From assembly GCA_029338735.1 (NCBI GenBank), contig JAQYAY010000014.1, forward strand, positions 1 to 64,000: a DNA stretch of 64,000 nucleotides. The letters run 5' to 3'. This DNA comes from Lachnospiraceae bacterium (GTDB lineage Bacteria > Bacillota > Clostridia > Lachnospirales > Lachnospiraceae). Below are positions 47,835 to 57,786 of this stretch, in pieces (the stretch's first letter is position 1; every line of letters starts with the position of its first letter). The position numbers and the translations under genes were made by a program. The notes beneath the pieces were generated by a model. That model had not been told where the DNA came from. It ran no database searches and saw only the letters and a program-made list of their open reading frames with translations.

Positions 47835-48842
47835 ATGCAAGTGGTGACAATTAAGGACATCTCCCGCAAATGTGGAGTTTCACCCGCCACCGTGAGCAAA
47901 GCACTGAATGGCTATGGAGACATCAGTGAAGCCACAAGAGAGCTTATCAGGGAGACAGCACAAGAGATGCATTATCTTCCGAATGCAGCCGCAAGGCAGC
48001 TGAAGACTAACAGCTCGCACAACCTGGGTATCGTTTATTTCGATAGGACAGGAAGCGGACTTGCTCATGAGTTCTTTTCCGGTGTGATTGACAGCGCAAA
48101 AGAGGTGGCCGAACAGAGAGGCTATGATGTGACGTTCATCAGCAAGTCTCTTGGATATGGGTCGTATCTGGAGCATTGTAGATACCGGAAATGTGACGGA
48201 GTCCTGATTGTAAGTGAAGATTTTTCAAGTAAACAGGTACAGGATCTGGTATACAGCGAGATACCTACAGTGTCTATCGATTATGTGTTTGACGGTCACT
48301 CAAGTGTTCTTTCCAAGAATGCCGAGGGCCAGTATCAGCTGACAAAGCTTCTTATAGAAAAGGGGCACAGAAAGATAGCATTCATCCACGGAGAGACCAC
48401 ATCGGTTACACGCAAGAGACTCTCGGGTTTCTACAATGCACTGGCCGAGGCAGGAATCGAAGTACCGGATGAATATGTGGTTGAAGCATTTTACCATGAA
48501 CCGAAGTCCAGTGGGGAAGCCACGAGGCAGCTGATGTCACTTGAAGATCCGCCGACAGCCATTATGTACCCGGATGATTACTCATATCTGGGAGGAATGA
48601 TGGAACTGGAAAGGCTTCATCTATCCATACCGGATGATGTGAGCGTGGTCGGATTCGATGGGATAAGGCTCTCTCAGGTGCTGAGGCCCCGACTTACGAC
48701 TTATTATCAGGACGCTCCGAGAATAGGAAGAGCGTCAGTAAAAAAGCTTGTTCATATGATTGAGAACAAGAAGACCAGCATGGCCGAAGAGATTGAGATT
48801 CCCGGCAGACTACTGGTCGGAGATTCAGTAGCTCAGATTTAG
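47835..48842 (+). CDS. LacI family transcriptional regulator
   Basis: TIKDISRKCGVSPATVSKALNGYGDISEATRELI HTH and periplasmic-binding-like effector domain. Confidence 0.93.
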   Translation: MQVVTIKDISRKCGVSPATVSKALNGYGDISEATRELIRETAQEMHYLPNAAARQLKTNSSHNLGIVYFDRTGSGLAHEFFSGVIDSAKEVAEQRGYDVTFISKSLGYGSYLEHCRYRKCDGVLIVSEDFSSKQVQDLVYSEIPTVSIDYVFDGHSSVLSKNAEGQYQLTKLLIEKGHRKIAFIHGETTSVTRKRLSGFYNALAEAGIEVPDEYVVEAFYHEPKSSGEATRQLMSLEDPPTAIMYPDDYSYLGGMMELERLHLSIPDDVSVVGFDGIRLSQVLRPRLTTYYQDAPRIGRASVKKLVHMIENKKTSMAEEIEIPGRLLVGDSVAQI

Positions 48843-48918
48843 CGGAGAAGGAACGCTAATTGAGACGCGGCAGCGAGCCGCACAATATTTTTCTTTTACA
48901 TAAGAGAAGGAGACACTT

Positions 48919-50361
48919 ATGAAGAGACGCATGAAAATGCTCACCAGCCTCGCATTAGCTGGTGCAATGGTAGTATCAATGGCAGCTTGTGGTGGATCAA
49001 CAAGCTCAAGCTCATCATCAAAGAGCTCATCTAGCTCAGCAGCTTCATCAAGCAGCTCAGCAGCTAAGCCAGCAGAGGACACAGGAAAGGTTCTCAACAT
49101 CCAGGTATGGAACGAAGAGTTCAAGAGCCGTATCGAGAATCACTACAAGGATTACCAGAAGGTAAGCGATACCGAGGGTAAGATCGGTGATGTTACAGTA
49201 AAGTGGACAATCACACCTTCAGATGACAATGCTTATCAGAACAACCTTGATTCACTTCTTCCAGAGAACGAGAATGCATCAGCAGATGACAAGGTTGATA
49301 TGTTCCTTATGGAAGCTGACTACGCACTGAAGTATGTCAACAGTGATTACACAATGAAGCTTTCAGACCTTGGAATCACAGATGATGATCTTGCAGACCA
49401 GTTCCAGTACACAAAGGATATTGTTACTGATAAAGACGGCAACATCAAAGGTTCTTCATGGCAGGCTTGTTCAGCTGGTATGATCTACAACAGAGCAGCT
49501 GCTAAGGACGTCCTTGGTACAGACGATCCGGACAAGGTTCAGGATGCAGTTTCTGACTGGGATAAGTTCAATGAAGTAGCTAAGAAGGCTAAGGACAAGG
49601 GTTACAAGATTACTTCAACAGTAAATGATACATATCGTGTATATTCAAACAATGTATCAGCTCCTTGGGTAACAGACAATAAGGTAACAGTCGACCCTAA
49701 CATCAAGAACTGGGTTGATGACTCTAAGGCTCTTGTAGATGCTGGTGAGACAACCACTAATGAGCTTTGGTCAGATGACTGGAGCAAGGGCTTCTATCCA
49801 GATGGCAAGGTATTTGCTTACTTCGGACCAGCATGGCTCATCAACTTCTCAATGGCAGCAGCTACAGACGGATCGATCGCTAACCAGGGTGGTTGGGGAT
49901 TCTGTGTAGGACCTCAGTCATTCTATTGGGGCGGCACATGGATCGCAGCAGCTACCGGAACAGATAACCCGAACCTTGTAGCTCAGATCATTAAGACAAT
50001 GACAACAGATAAGGATGTCCTTAAGGCTATCGCTACTGATGATTCAGACTGCGTAAACAGCCAGTCAGTTCTTGCAGACCTTGCTTCATCTGATATCGAG
50101 CAGAGAAAGCCTCACACCAATGGTAAGGACGATGGTGGTTCAATCACATGGATCCTTGGTGGCCAGAACCCTTACCAGCAGCTTGCTGATGGCGCTTCAA
50201 AGCTTGACATGAGCAACATCTCAATTTACGACCAGGGCTGCAACGAGGAGTTCCAGAAAGCAATGAAGAACTACTTCGATGGCAATGCATCATATGATGA
50301 CGCGATCAAGCAGTTCAATAAAGCAATCGTAGAGAAGTATCCTGATCTTACAACTGACTGA
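48919..50361 (+). CDS. CUT1-type sugar ABC transporter substrate-binding lipoprotein
   Basis: Lipobox VVSMAACGG, Ser-rich linker, extracellular solute-binding fold. Confidence 0.9.
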   Translation: MKRRMKMLTSLALAGAMVVSMAACGGSTSSSSSSKSSSSSAASSSSSAAKPAEDTGKVLNIQVWNEEFKSRIENHYKDYQKVSDTEGKIGDVTVKWTITPSDDNAYQNNLDSLLPENENASADDKVDMFLMEADYALKYVNSDYTMKLSDLGITDDDLADQFQYTKDIVTDKDGNIKGSSWQACSAGMIYNRAAAKDVLGTDDPDKVQDAVSDWDKFNEVAKKAKDKGYKITSTVNDTYRVYSNNVSAPWVTDNKVTVDPNIKNWVDDSKALVDAGETTTNELWSDDWSKGFYPDGKVFAYFGPAWLINFSMAAATDGSIANQGGWGFCVGPQSFYWGGTWIAAATGTDNPNLVAQIIKTMTTDKDVLKAIATDDSDCVNSQSVLADLASSDIEQRKPHTNGKDDGGSITWILGGQNPYQQLADGASKLDMSNISIYDQGCNEEFQKAMKNYFDGNASYDDAIKQFNKAIVEKYPDLTTD

Positions 50362-50417
50362 TAATCACAATAGGTAATCGGTTCAGAAAGTTAATTTCAT
50401 AATTCTTCTGAAAAGTG

Positions 50418-50453
50418 CCGGCCCCACAAAGTGGTTACGCTTTGTGGGGTCGG
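50418..50453 (+). other. Stable intercistronic hairpin between SBP and permease genes
   Basis: CCGGCCCCACAAAG-tggttacg-CTTTGTGGGGTCGG, 14 bp with one G:T. Confidence 0.85.
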
Positions 50454-50481
50454 TTTGTCAAATGAGAAATAGGAGGGATAA

Positions 50482-51423
50482 ATGGAAAAGACAGCTCAGG
50501 CAGCAGTAAAGCCGCAAAAGAATAATAAGGTAACCGCCTACAATAAGTGGGGTTACATATTTCTTCTTCCATTTTTTATCATATTCGTCATATTCCAGCT
50601 CATCCCGCTGGTCAGCACGATATACAACAGTTTCTTTGAAAACTACAGATCAGGACTTACACAGATTGGCCCGAACTTTGTCGGACTGAAGAACTATGGA
50701 GCACTCCTTACCGGTGGCGATTTCCTGAAGTATTTCGGAAATACAATGATCATGTGGATTCTTGGATTTGTTCCGCAGATTGTTATTTCCCTGCTTCTTG
50801 CTTACTGGTTCACAGATCCATCACTTCGTCTGAAGGGTCAGAGATTTTTCAAGACAGTGATCTACATGCCAAACCTGATCATGGCAGCAGCATTCGCAAT
50901 GCTGTTCTTCACACTGTTTGCGGACACAGGCCCTATCAACAGCATGTTTATGCAGATGGGACTCTGGTCAAAGCCTTACAGCTTCATGTCACACGTAGGA
51001 AGCGTCAGAGGAATGGTAGCATTCATGAACTGCCTGATGTGGTTCGGTAATACAACTATTCTCCTGATGGCAGGTATGATGGGAATCGATACTTCCCTCT
51101 TCGAAGCTGCAGAGGTTGACGGAGCAACAGCAAGCCAGATTTTCTGGAAAGTTACGCTTCCACTGCTTCGCCCTATCCTTGTTTACGTTATGATAACATC
51201 ACTTATCGGTGGTCTCCAGATGTTCGATGTACCACAGATCCTGACCAATGGTGCGGGTGACCCGATGAGATCTTCAATGACACTCATCATGTGGCTGAAC
51301 AAGCATCTGTACAGTAAGAACTATGGTATGGGTGGTGCTCTTTCGGTTATCCTGCTCATTGTAACAGGTGTTCTGAGCTTCATCGTATTCAAGTTCTCAG
51401 CATCTAAAGAAGTAGAAAGGTAA
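50482..51423 (+). CDS. Sugar ABC transporter permease (MalF-like)
   Basis: MalF-type permease with EAAxxDGA loop (EAAEVDGATASQIFWKVTLP). Confidence 0.92.
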   Translation: MEKTAQAAVKPQKNNKVTAYNKWGYIFLLPFFIIFVIFQLIPLVSTIYNSFFENYRSGLTQIGPNFVGLKNYGALLTGGDFLKYFGNTMIMWILGFVPQIVISLLLAYWFTDPSLRLKGQRFFKTVIYMPNLIMAAAFAMLFFTLFADTGPINSMFMQMGLWSKPYSFMSHVGSVRGMVAFMNCLMWFGNTTILLMAGMMGIDTSLFEAAEVDGATASQIFWKVTLPLLRPILVYVMITSLIGGLQMFDVPQILTNGAGDPMRSSMTLIMWLNKHLYSKNYGMGGALSVILLIVTGVLSFIVFKFSASKEVER

Positions 51424-51439
51424 GGAAAGGAGGAAAATA

Positions 51440-52288
51440 ATGGAAGAAAAAGTAACAACAGCGACTCATGTTCGTAGAGTAATTTCATACATCGTACTCG
51501 TCATTATTTCCATCCTTTGTCTGTTCTGGTTCTACATCCTATTTATCAATGCGACCAGATCTCATGCAGAGCTGACAAAAGGATTTACGCTCCTTCCGAG
51601 CACTTTCCTTGGACGTAATCTGTACAATGTATTGCATGGCACACTGCCTGTAGCAAGAGGACTCCTGAACTCGGTAATCGTATCAGGTTCATGTGCGATA
51701 CTGACGACATATTTCTCAGCTATGACGGCATTTGCTATCCATGCATATCGTTTCAAAGGAAGAGAGGCAATCTTTACTTTCATCCTTGCAATCATGATGA
51801 TTCCTACACAGGTTACTGCACTTGGTTTCGTTAAGTTAATGACCAGTTGGGGACTGATGGACAACTTCATCCCTCTGATCGTTCCTTCGATCGCAGCTCC
51901 GGTAGTATTCTTCTATATGAAGCAGTCGATGGATGCGACGCTTCCGGCATCACTGATGGAAGCAGCCAGAATCGATGGAGCAGGTGAGATGAGAATCTTC
52001 AATACGATAGTTATTCCGCTTATGAAGCCGGCTATCGCAGTACAGGCAATCTTCGCATTCGTTTCGGCATGGAACAATTACTTCCTGCCAGCCCTGATCC
52101 TGCACAAGGATTACATGAAGACCCTGCCTATCCTCATTGCTCAGTTGAGAGGTGCAGACTTCCTGAAGTTTGATATGGGCCAGGTTTATGCTATGATAGC
52201 ATTCTCCATCTTCCCGGTAATCATCGTATATCTCTTCCTTTCAAAGTACATTGTCGGTGGAACAACCGCAGGTGCTGTAAAAGGTTAA
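51440..52288 (+). CDS. Sugar ABC transporter permease (MalG-like)
   Basis: EAARIDGAGEMRIFNTIVIPLMKP. Confidence 0.92.
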   Translation: MEEKVTTATHVRRVISYIVLVIISILCLFWFYILFINATRSHAELTKGFTLLPSTFLGRNLYNVLHGTLPVARGLLNSVIVSGSCAILTTYFSAMTAFAIHAYRFKGREAIFTFILAIMMIPTQVTALGFVKLMTSWGLMDNFIPLIVPSIAAPVVFFYMKQSMDATLPASLMEAARIDGAGEMRIFNTIVIPLMKPAIAVQAIFAFVSAWNNYFLPALILHKDYMKTLPILIAQLRGADFLKFDMGQVYAMIAFSIFPVIIVYLFLSKYIVGGTTAGAVKG

Positions 52289-52310
52289 TAGATTACATAA
52301 GACAAATAGA

Positions 52311-52342
52311 AAGGAACCGCGGATTTCCGTGGTTCCTTTTTT
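52311..52342. terminator. Bidirectional terminator
   Basis: AAGGAACCgCGGatttCCGtGGTTCCTTTTTT. Confidence 0.85.
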
Positions 52343-52353
52343 GCGCATAAAAT

Positions 52354-52623
52354 AATCGGGCTCCTGCTGTCGAACTGCTCCCGTGAAACGTTACCTGAGC
52401 AGTTAGCTCAACCCAGGCAGCCCTGCGGCACATGAAAAATCCGGCTTAGTGCTGCTTCATTCCTGACCTGACACGGTTCACCGGCATCCATTGCGCAGGA
52501 CCCAGGTATCAACGCCACTTACTCAGGGCAGCTGACACGAAATACAGCCCTCGAACAGAAATCACCCCGGCGTATAGCGGATATTCCGGTACAGGGGACC
52601 GCTAATCCCCCGGCTGCCCGACA
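52354..52623 (-). ncRNA. ffs: Signal recognition particle RNA, large (Alu-domain-containing) type
   Basis: Reverse complement contains GTCAGGTCAGGAATGAAGCAGCACTAAG (SRP S-domain core), terminal pairing TCGGGC/GCCCGA, about 270 nt. Minus-strand promoter TTGACG-17-TACAAT at 52630-52658. Confidence 0.92.
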
Positions 52624-52629
52624 AAGAAT

Positions 52630-52658
52630 ATTGTACATTTTTTCATTTCAAGCGTCAA
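52630..52658 (-). promoter_or_regulatory. SRP RNA promoter TTGACG-17-TACAAT
   Basis: Minus-strand boxes at 52653-52658 and 52630-52635. Confidence 0.75.
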
Positions 52659-52751
52659 GCTCTGTATGTGGCAAAGCACTTTTTTAAGCGAGACAATTGT
52701 GTTAAAATGATTATCTGAAAAGCGAAAAGGCGAATGGAGGCTGTTATTTTA

Positions 52752-53984
52752 ATGGGACTTAATGATACACCGACAGCAGAACGAGTCCAGATAGGGATTT
52801 TTGGAAAAAGAAATGCCGGCAAATCGTCAATTCTCAATATGCTTACCGGACAGACCATGTCCGTTGTCTCTGATGTGAAAGGCACTACGACAGATCCGGT
52901 GAAGAAGTCGATGGAACTGCTGCCGATAGGGCCGGTGACCTTTATCGATACACCGGGAATGGATGATTTTGGTGAACTGGGTTCTAAGAGAGTAGAGCAG
53001 ACTAAGAAAGTACTCAGAATGGTGGACATGGCACTGCTCGTGATCGAGGCAGGAGGCTATGGCTTCAAGGCTGAGAATGACCTGCTTGCAGAGCTTCGGC
53101 AGCGAAATATACCGTATATAATCGTGGTCAGTAAATCTGATCTGCTGGGCGATGAGATCAATAAGGACGAGATGGTATCTGATCTCGCCAAGGAGCTTAA
53201 TGACACTGCTGACCATATCATGCTTGTCAGCACCACGAAGAATCCATCCATCTATGCTGATTCGCTCCGCGACAGAATCGGAAAGCTGGTCGATACTGAT
53301 GATCATGACAGATATCTGGTGCGTGATCTGATCAGACCGGGAGACAATGTGGTTCTCGTGATCCCTGTAGACTATGCAGCACCTAAGGGCAGGATCATTC
53401 TGCCGCAGCAGCAGGTGATCAGGGATGTGCTTGATGCAAGGGGCTTCTGTTCTGTTGCGCAGACCAGGGAGCTGCCGCAGATGCTTGACAATCTGAAGAC
53501 CCCGCCAGCACTTGTGATTACTGACTCTCAGGCCTTCAGTGAAGTTGCGCAGATAGTACCTGAGAGCCTTCCGCTCACATCTTTTTCAATACTGATGAGC
53601 AGATACAAGGGCGATCTGCCGCTTCAGACACAGGGTGCCAGGGCACTTTCTGATCTGAAAGGCGGAGAGAAGATACTGATATCAGAAGGTTGTACGCACC
53701 ACAGACAGTGCGGTGATATAGGGACTCAGAAGCTCCCGGCACTTATCCGACAGAAGACTGGCAAGGATTTTGATTTCGAGTTTACAAGCGGAGGAGATTT
53801 CCCGGATGACCTGACAGGATATGCGCTTGTGATCCATTGTGGGGCATGTACGCTACCTGTCCGTGAGATCAGATACAGGCTGGATCTCGCGAAGGCACAG
53901 GGAGTTCCAATCACGAACTATGGAGTGCTGATCGCATATCTGAACGGTATTCTCGGGAGAGTGCTGACACCTTTTAATAGCTGA
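52752..53984 (+). CDS. hydF: [FeFe]-hydrogenase H-cluster maturation GTPase HydF
   Basis: GLNDTPTAERVQIGIFGKRNAGKSS, GTTTDPV, DTPGMDD, C-terminal CTHHRQCGDIG and HCGACT cysteine motifs. Confidence 0.93.
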   Translation: MGLNDTPTAERVQIGIFGKRNAGKSSILNMLTGQTMSVVSDVKGTTTDPVKKSMELLPIGPVTFIDTPGMDDFGELGSKRVEQTKKVLRMVDMALLVIEAGGYGFKAENDLLAELRQRNIPYIIVVSKSDLLGDEINKDEMVSDLAKELNDTADHIMLVSTTKNPSIYADSLRDRIGKLVDTDDHDRYLVRDLIRPGDNVVLVIPVDYAAPKGRIILPQQQVIRDVLDARGFCSVAQTRELPQMLDNLKTPPALVITDSQAFSEVAQIVPESLPLTSFSILMSRYKGDLPLQTQGARALSDLKGGEKILISEGCTHHRQCGDIGTQKLPALIRQKTGKDFDFEFTSGGDFPDDLTGYALVIHCGACTLPVREIRYRLDLAKAQGVPITNYGVLIAYLNGILGRVLTPFNS

Positions 53985-53997
53985 CAGAGGATAAAAT

Positions 53998-54750
53998 ATG
54001 GGTGCACAGGAGAGGACAGAAGATGCGCTCCGGGCAATGCATATTCTCGTGGCAAATGCAGAGTATGCGCCTGGAAGTGATTCGAAGGTTGTCATTGACA
54101 AGGAAGAGATACAGAGCATACTGAAGGAGCTGGGAGACTGTCTGTATGCAATGCTTGATGAGTCTGAGCTGACGAAGTCGAGCCACGCGCAGGCCGAGAG
54201 GAGCAGGCAGAAGCAGGCAGATCTGACTGAAGAGAGGGCGCGCAAGAAGGCAGAAGATATATATGCCGGTTCGCTCATGTATTCAGACAGGGCTCTGAAT
54301 CAGATCAACAGGATAGTACAGAATGCTTCTGATTCGATCGAGAAGATCCACTCGGATCTTATGGAACAGATCGAGGAAGAGCAGAAGCGGATCAGGAAGA
54401 ATCAGTACGAACTCAAGGGTCAGCTCAATGATCTGAAGGATACGCAGGAATATCTGAAGCTCATAGAGGAAGAGAACCGGCGCATTGAAAAAGAAGAGCA
54501 TTCCGGAGAGTTCACTGAGGAGGCAGATACACCGTCATATGCGGATGTGAAGCCAGAGATTCACGTGAATCCTGCTTTTTTCAAAAATGGAGATATCCCG
54601 GACGGTACTGTCGTCGATGGTGAGGAATCCGGCGAGAAACAGGCTCCGCTGGACCCGGATGAGCTTGACAGGGAATATTTTGACTGGAAAGACGGTTCAG
54701 AAGATGATGAACCCAGGAAAAAGGGACTTTTCAGTGTTTTCAAAAAATGA
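53998..54750 (+). CDS. Coiled-coil protein of unknown function
   Basis: Long charged coiled-coil segments; good coding context. Confidence 0.7.
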   Translation: MGAQERTEDALRAMHILVANAEYAPGSDSKVVIDKEEIQSILKELGDCLYAMLDESELTKSSHAQAERSRQKQADLTEERARKKAEDIYAGSLMYSDRALNQINRIVQNASDSIEKIHSDLMEQIEEEQKRIRKNQYELKGQLNDLKDTQEYLKLIEEENRRIEKEEHSGEFTEEADTPSYADVKPEIHVNPAFFKNGDIPDGTVVDGEESGEKQAPLDPDELDREYFDWKDGSEDDEPRKKGLFSVFKK

Positions 54751-54795
54751 TACAATGCAACAAGGTGAAAACGAGTATATAGATTGGAGGAACCA

Positions 54796-57090
54796 ATGAA
54801 ATTATACGACACAGGAGTGTACTTAGTAAACGGCACCAATATTGTCGCAGATGACAATGAAGCTGCTGCGAAGCTTTCCTCTATGGGAAAGAAGGCAGAC
54901 AAAGGGCAGGCTGCCGAAGGCACAATGGCCTATGGAATCCTGAAGAGCCACAATACTTCAGGCAATATGAAAGAGCTTCAGATCAAGTTTGACAAGCTCA
55001 CCAGCCATGATATCACATATGTCGGTATCATTCAGACAGCAAGGGCTTCAGGCCTTGAGAAGTTCCCGATCCCATATGTGCTGACGAACTGCCACAACAG
55101 CCTCTGCGCAGTAGGCGGAACAATCAACGAAGATGACCACATGTTCGGACTCTCCTGTGCGAAGAGATATGGTGGAATGTATGTACCGCCACATCAGGCT
55201 GTCATCCATCAGTTCGCAAGAGAGATGCTTGCCTGTACTGGCAAGATGATCCTTGGATCTGATTCTCACACCAGATACGGAGCCCTTGGAACCATGGCTA
55301 TGGGCGAGGGTGGTCCGGAGCTTGTAAAGCAGCTGCTCGGCAAGACTTATGATATCAATATGCCGGATGTCATCGCTATCTATCTGAAGGGAACACCGGT
55401 CAAGGGCGTAGGACCTCAGGATATCGCACTTGCAATCATTGGCCAAGTCTTCAAGAAGGGCTATGTCAAGAATAAGGTCATGGAGTTCGTCGGACCTGGA
55501 ATCGCTAATCTGTCTGTAGATTACCGAATCGGTGTCGATGTCATGACAACTGAGACTACCTGCCTGTCTTCTATCTGGGAATGTGATGACAAGACAGAGG
55601 AGTTCTATGAGATCCACGGCAGAAAGGATGACTACAAGCCACTTCATCCTGCTGATGTCGCATACTATGATGGCTGCGTAGAGATCGATCTCTCTGAGAT
55701 CAGACCTATGATCGCTATGCCGTTCCATCCGTCAAATACATATACTATTGCAGAACTCAAGGACAATCTGATGGATATCCTCGAGGAGACTGAGGAGAGA
55801 GCCAGGGTTTCTCTTGGTGAGAATGCCGAGCTGAAGCTCACTGAAAAGGTTCATGATGGCAAGCTCTATGTAGATCAGGGTATCATTGCCGGATGTGCAG
55901 GCGGCGGATATGAGAATATCTGCGATGCTGCTGATATCCTCCGTGGCAAGTCAATCGGTGATGATGACTTCACACTTAGCGTTTATCCAGCTTCTACTCC
56001 GATATTCATGCAGCTCGTAAAGAATGGTGCTGTTGCAGATCTTCTGGCTACTGGTGCTATCGTAAAGACTGCATTCTGCGGACCGTGCTTCGGTGCTGGA
56101 GACACACCTGCCAACCAGGGCTTCTCAATCAGACATTCTACAAGGAACTTCCCGAACAGAGAAGGTTCGAAGATCCAGAATGGTCAGATCGCTTCTGTTG
56201 CTCTTATGGATGCTCGTTCAATCGCTGCAACCGCAGCTAATAAGGGCTTCCTGACAGGGGCTGATGAGCTTGATGGAATTGATTTCACGAAGCCGAAGTA
56301 CTTCTTCGACTCAGAGATATACAAGAACCGTGTATTCGACAGTCACGGTGTGGCTGATCCGTCAGTAGAGGTCAAGTTCGGACCGAATATCAAGGACTGG
56401 CCGGCTATGGTAGCCCTTCCTGAGAACCTTATCCTGAAGGTCGTTTCCGAGATACATGATCCGGTGACTACCACAGACGAGCTGATCCCGTCCGGCGAGA
56501 CCTCATCATACAGATCAAATCCTCTGGCTCTTGCGGAGTTCGCTCTTTCGAGAAAGGATCCTGAGTATGTGGGTAGGGCAAAGAAGGTTCAGAAGATCCA
56601 GCGTGCTATAGAGTCTGACAGCTGCCCGGGAGATGCAGATCCAGGATTCCACGAGGTGATGAATGCCATTCATACGAGGTTTCCGGATGTGAACAGACAT
56701 AATATCGGAGTAGGAAGCACCATCTTTGCGGTAAAGCCGGGTGACGGTTCTGCAAGAGAGCAGGCTGCAAGCTGTCAGAAGGTACTTGGCGGCTGGGCCA
56801 ATATTGCGAATGAGTATGCTACGAAGAGATACAGAAGCAATCTGATCAACTGGGGCATGCTTCCATTTACGATCCCGGCTGGCGATCTGCCATTTGCGCT
56901 TGGTGACTACCTCTTCATCCCGAATGTCTTCGACGACATCAGGAACAAGAATACATCAATCGAGGCATATGTAGTAAAGGATGGCGGTCTCGTACCGTTC
57001 ACTCTCACAATGGGTGAGCTCACTGACGATGAGCGTGAGATCATCGAGGATGGCTGTCTGATCAACTATTACAGGGCACAGAAAAAATAA
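54796..57090 (+). CDS. Aconitase-family hydratase
   Basis: [66 protein letters not shown]. Confidence 0.9.
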   Translation: MKLYDTGVYLVNGTNIVADDNEAAAKLSSMGKKADKGQAAEGTMAYGILKSHNTSGNMKELQIKFDKLTSHDITYVGIIQTARASGLEKFPIPYVLTNCHNSLCAVGGTINEDDHMFGLSCAKRYGGMYVPPHQAVIHQFAREMLACTGKMILGSDSHTRYGALGTMAMGEGGPELVKQLLGKTYDINMPDVIAIYLKGTPVKGVGPQDIALAIIGQVFKKGYVKNKVMEFVGPGIANLSVDYRIGVDVMTTETTCLSSIWECDDKTEEFYEIHGRKDDYKPLHPADVAYYDGCVEIDLSEIRPMIAMPFHPSNTYTIAELKDNLMDILEETEERARVSLGENAELKLTEKVHDGKLYVDQGIIAGCAGGGYENICDAADILRGKSIGDDDFTLSVYPASTPIFMQLVKNGAVADLLATGAIVKTAFCGPCFGAGDTPANQGFSIRHSTRNFPNREGSKIQNGQIASVALMDARSIAATAANKGFLTGADELDGIDFTKPKYFFDSEIYKNRVFDSHGVADPSVEVKFGPNIKDWPAMVALPENLILKVVSEIHDPVTTTDELIPSGETSSYRSNPLALAEFALSRKDPEYVGRAKKVQKIQRAIESDSCPGDADPGFHEVMNAIHTRFPDVNRHNIGVGSTIFAVKPGDGSAREQAASCQKVLGGWANIANEYATKRYRSNLINWGMLPFTIPAGDLPFALGDYLFIPNVFDDIRNKNTSIEAYVVKDGGLVPFTLTMGELTDDEREIIEDGCLINYYRAQKK

Positions 57091-57131
57091 ATTTCCGGTG
57101 GATTTTTCAATCCAAAAGTAGTATCATATTC

Positions 57132-57242
57132 ATTAGCCACCTGCTCGCGAGTAAGAACTCATCAAGTGTGGGTTCCGTGCTGACAACAGTGTTTTCTTAT
57201 GCGTAGGCTGACGTGCTGATGTGTCGGCAGCAGATGGCTGGT
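57132..57242 (+). ncRNA. Candidate structured RNA, three-way junction, unknown family
   Basis: Outer helix ATTAGCCACCTGCT/AGCAGATGGCTGGT, inner arms CGC.gag.TAAGAA/TTCTTA.t.GCG and GCTGAC/GTCGGC, abutting. Confidence 0.45.
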
Positions 57243-57245
57243 AAT

Positions 57246-57318
57246 GGGATGATAGCTCAGCTGGGAGAGCACCTGGGTCACAACCAGGTTGTCGGGGGTT
57301 CGAGTCCCTTTCATCCCA
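57246..57318 (+). tRNA. tRNA-Val(CAC)
   Basis: Acceptor GGGATGA/TCATCCC, anticodon loop GTCACAA. Confidence 0.93.
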
Positions 57319-57326
57319 CTTTTTAT

Positions 57327-57402
57327 AGAAGTGCCGCCGTTAGACAGGCTTTCGTACACAGCAATGTGTGCCATTCCTGTAGTGCTGGGCACTTCTTTTT
57401 TT
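57327..57402 (+). terminator. Structured terminator after tRNA-Val
   Basis: AGAAGTGCC/GGCACTTCT outer stem with inner ACAGG/CCTGT, T-run. Confidence 0.75.
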
Positions 57403-57527
57403 GATTGCACACATTTGAAATCTTGAAGATTACACTGAAAGGTGCTAGTATCTTTAGAAACGTATGAATATGATACAGGAAGGATCTGTATTTTCCAGAA
57501 AAGCATGTATATTACAGGAGGCACACA

Positions 57528-57785
57528 ATGAGTGATTATAGTATTTCAACGCAGGGGACCTGCTCGACACAGATAGATTTTTCATTGGATGATCAGGGGA
57601 AGCTGCACAATGTAGTATTCCATGGCGGATGTCCTGGCAATACCAAGGCAGTTGCCAAGCTCCTCGAGGGATATGATGCGAAGTCAGCAGTTGATATCCT
57701 GAAGGGCAATCCATGCGGCATGAGAGGCACTTCATGTGCTGACCAGCTCGCAAGAGGCGTAGAGAAGGCGCTCACCGAGAAGTAA
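57528..57785 (+). CDS. TSCPD domain-containing protein
   Basis: VVFHGGCPGNTKAVAKLLEG...NPCGMRGTSCADQLARGVEKAL. Confidence 0.88.
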   Translation: MSDYSISTQGTCSTQIDFSLDDQGKLHNVVFHGGCPGNTKAVAKLLEGYDAKSAVDILKGNPCGMRGTSCADQLARGVEKALTEK

Positions 57786-57786
57786 G

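Noticed and set aside
55048-55728. 226-aa minus-strand ORF within the aconitase-family gene
   Set aside because: Antisense to conserved aconitase motifs.
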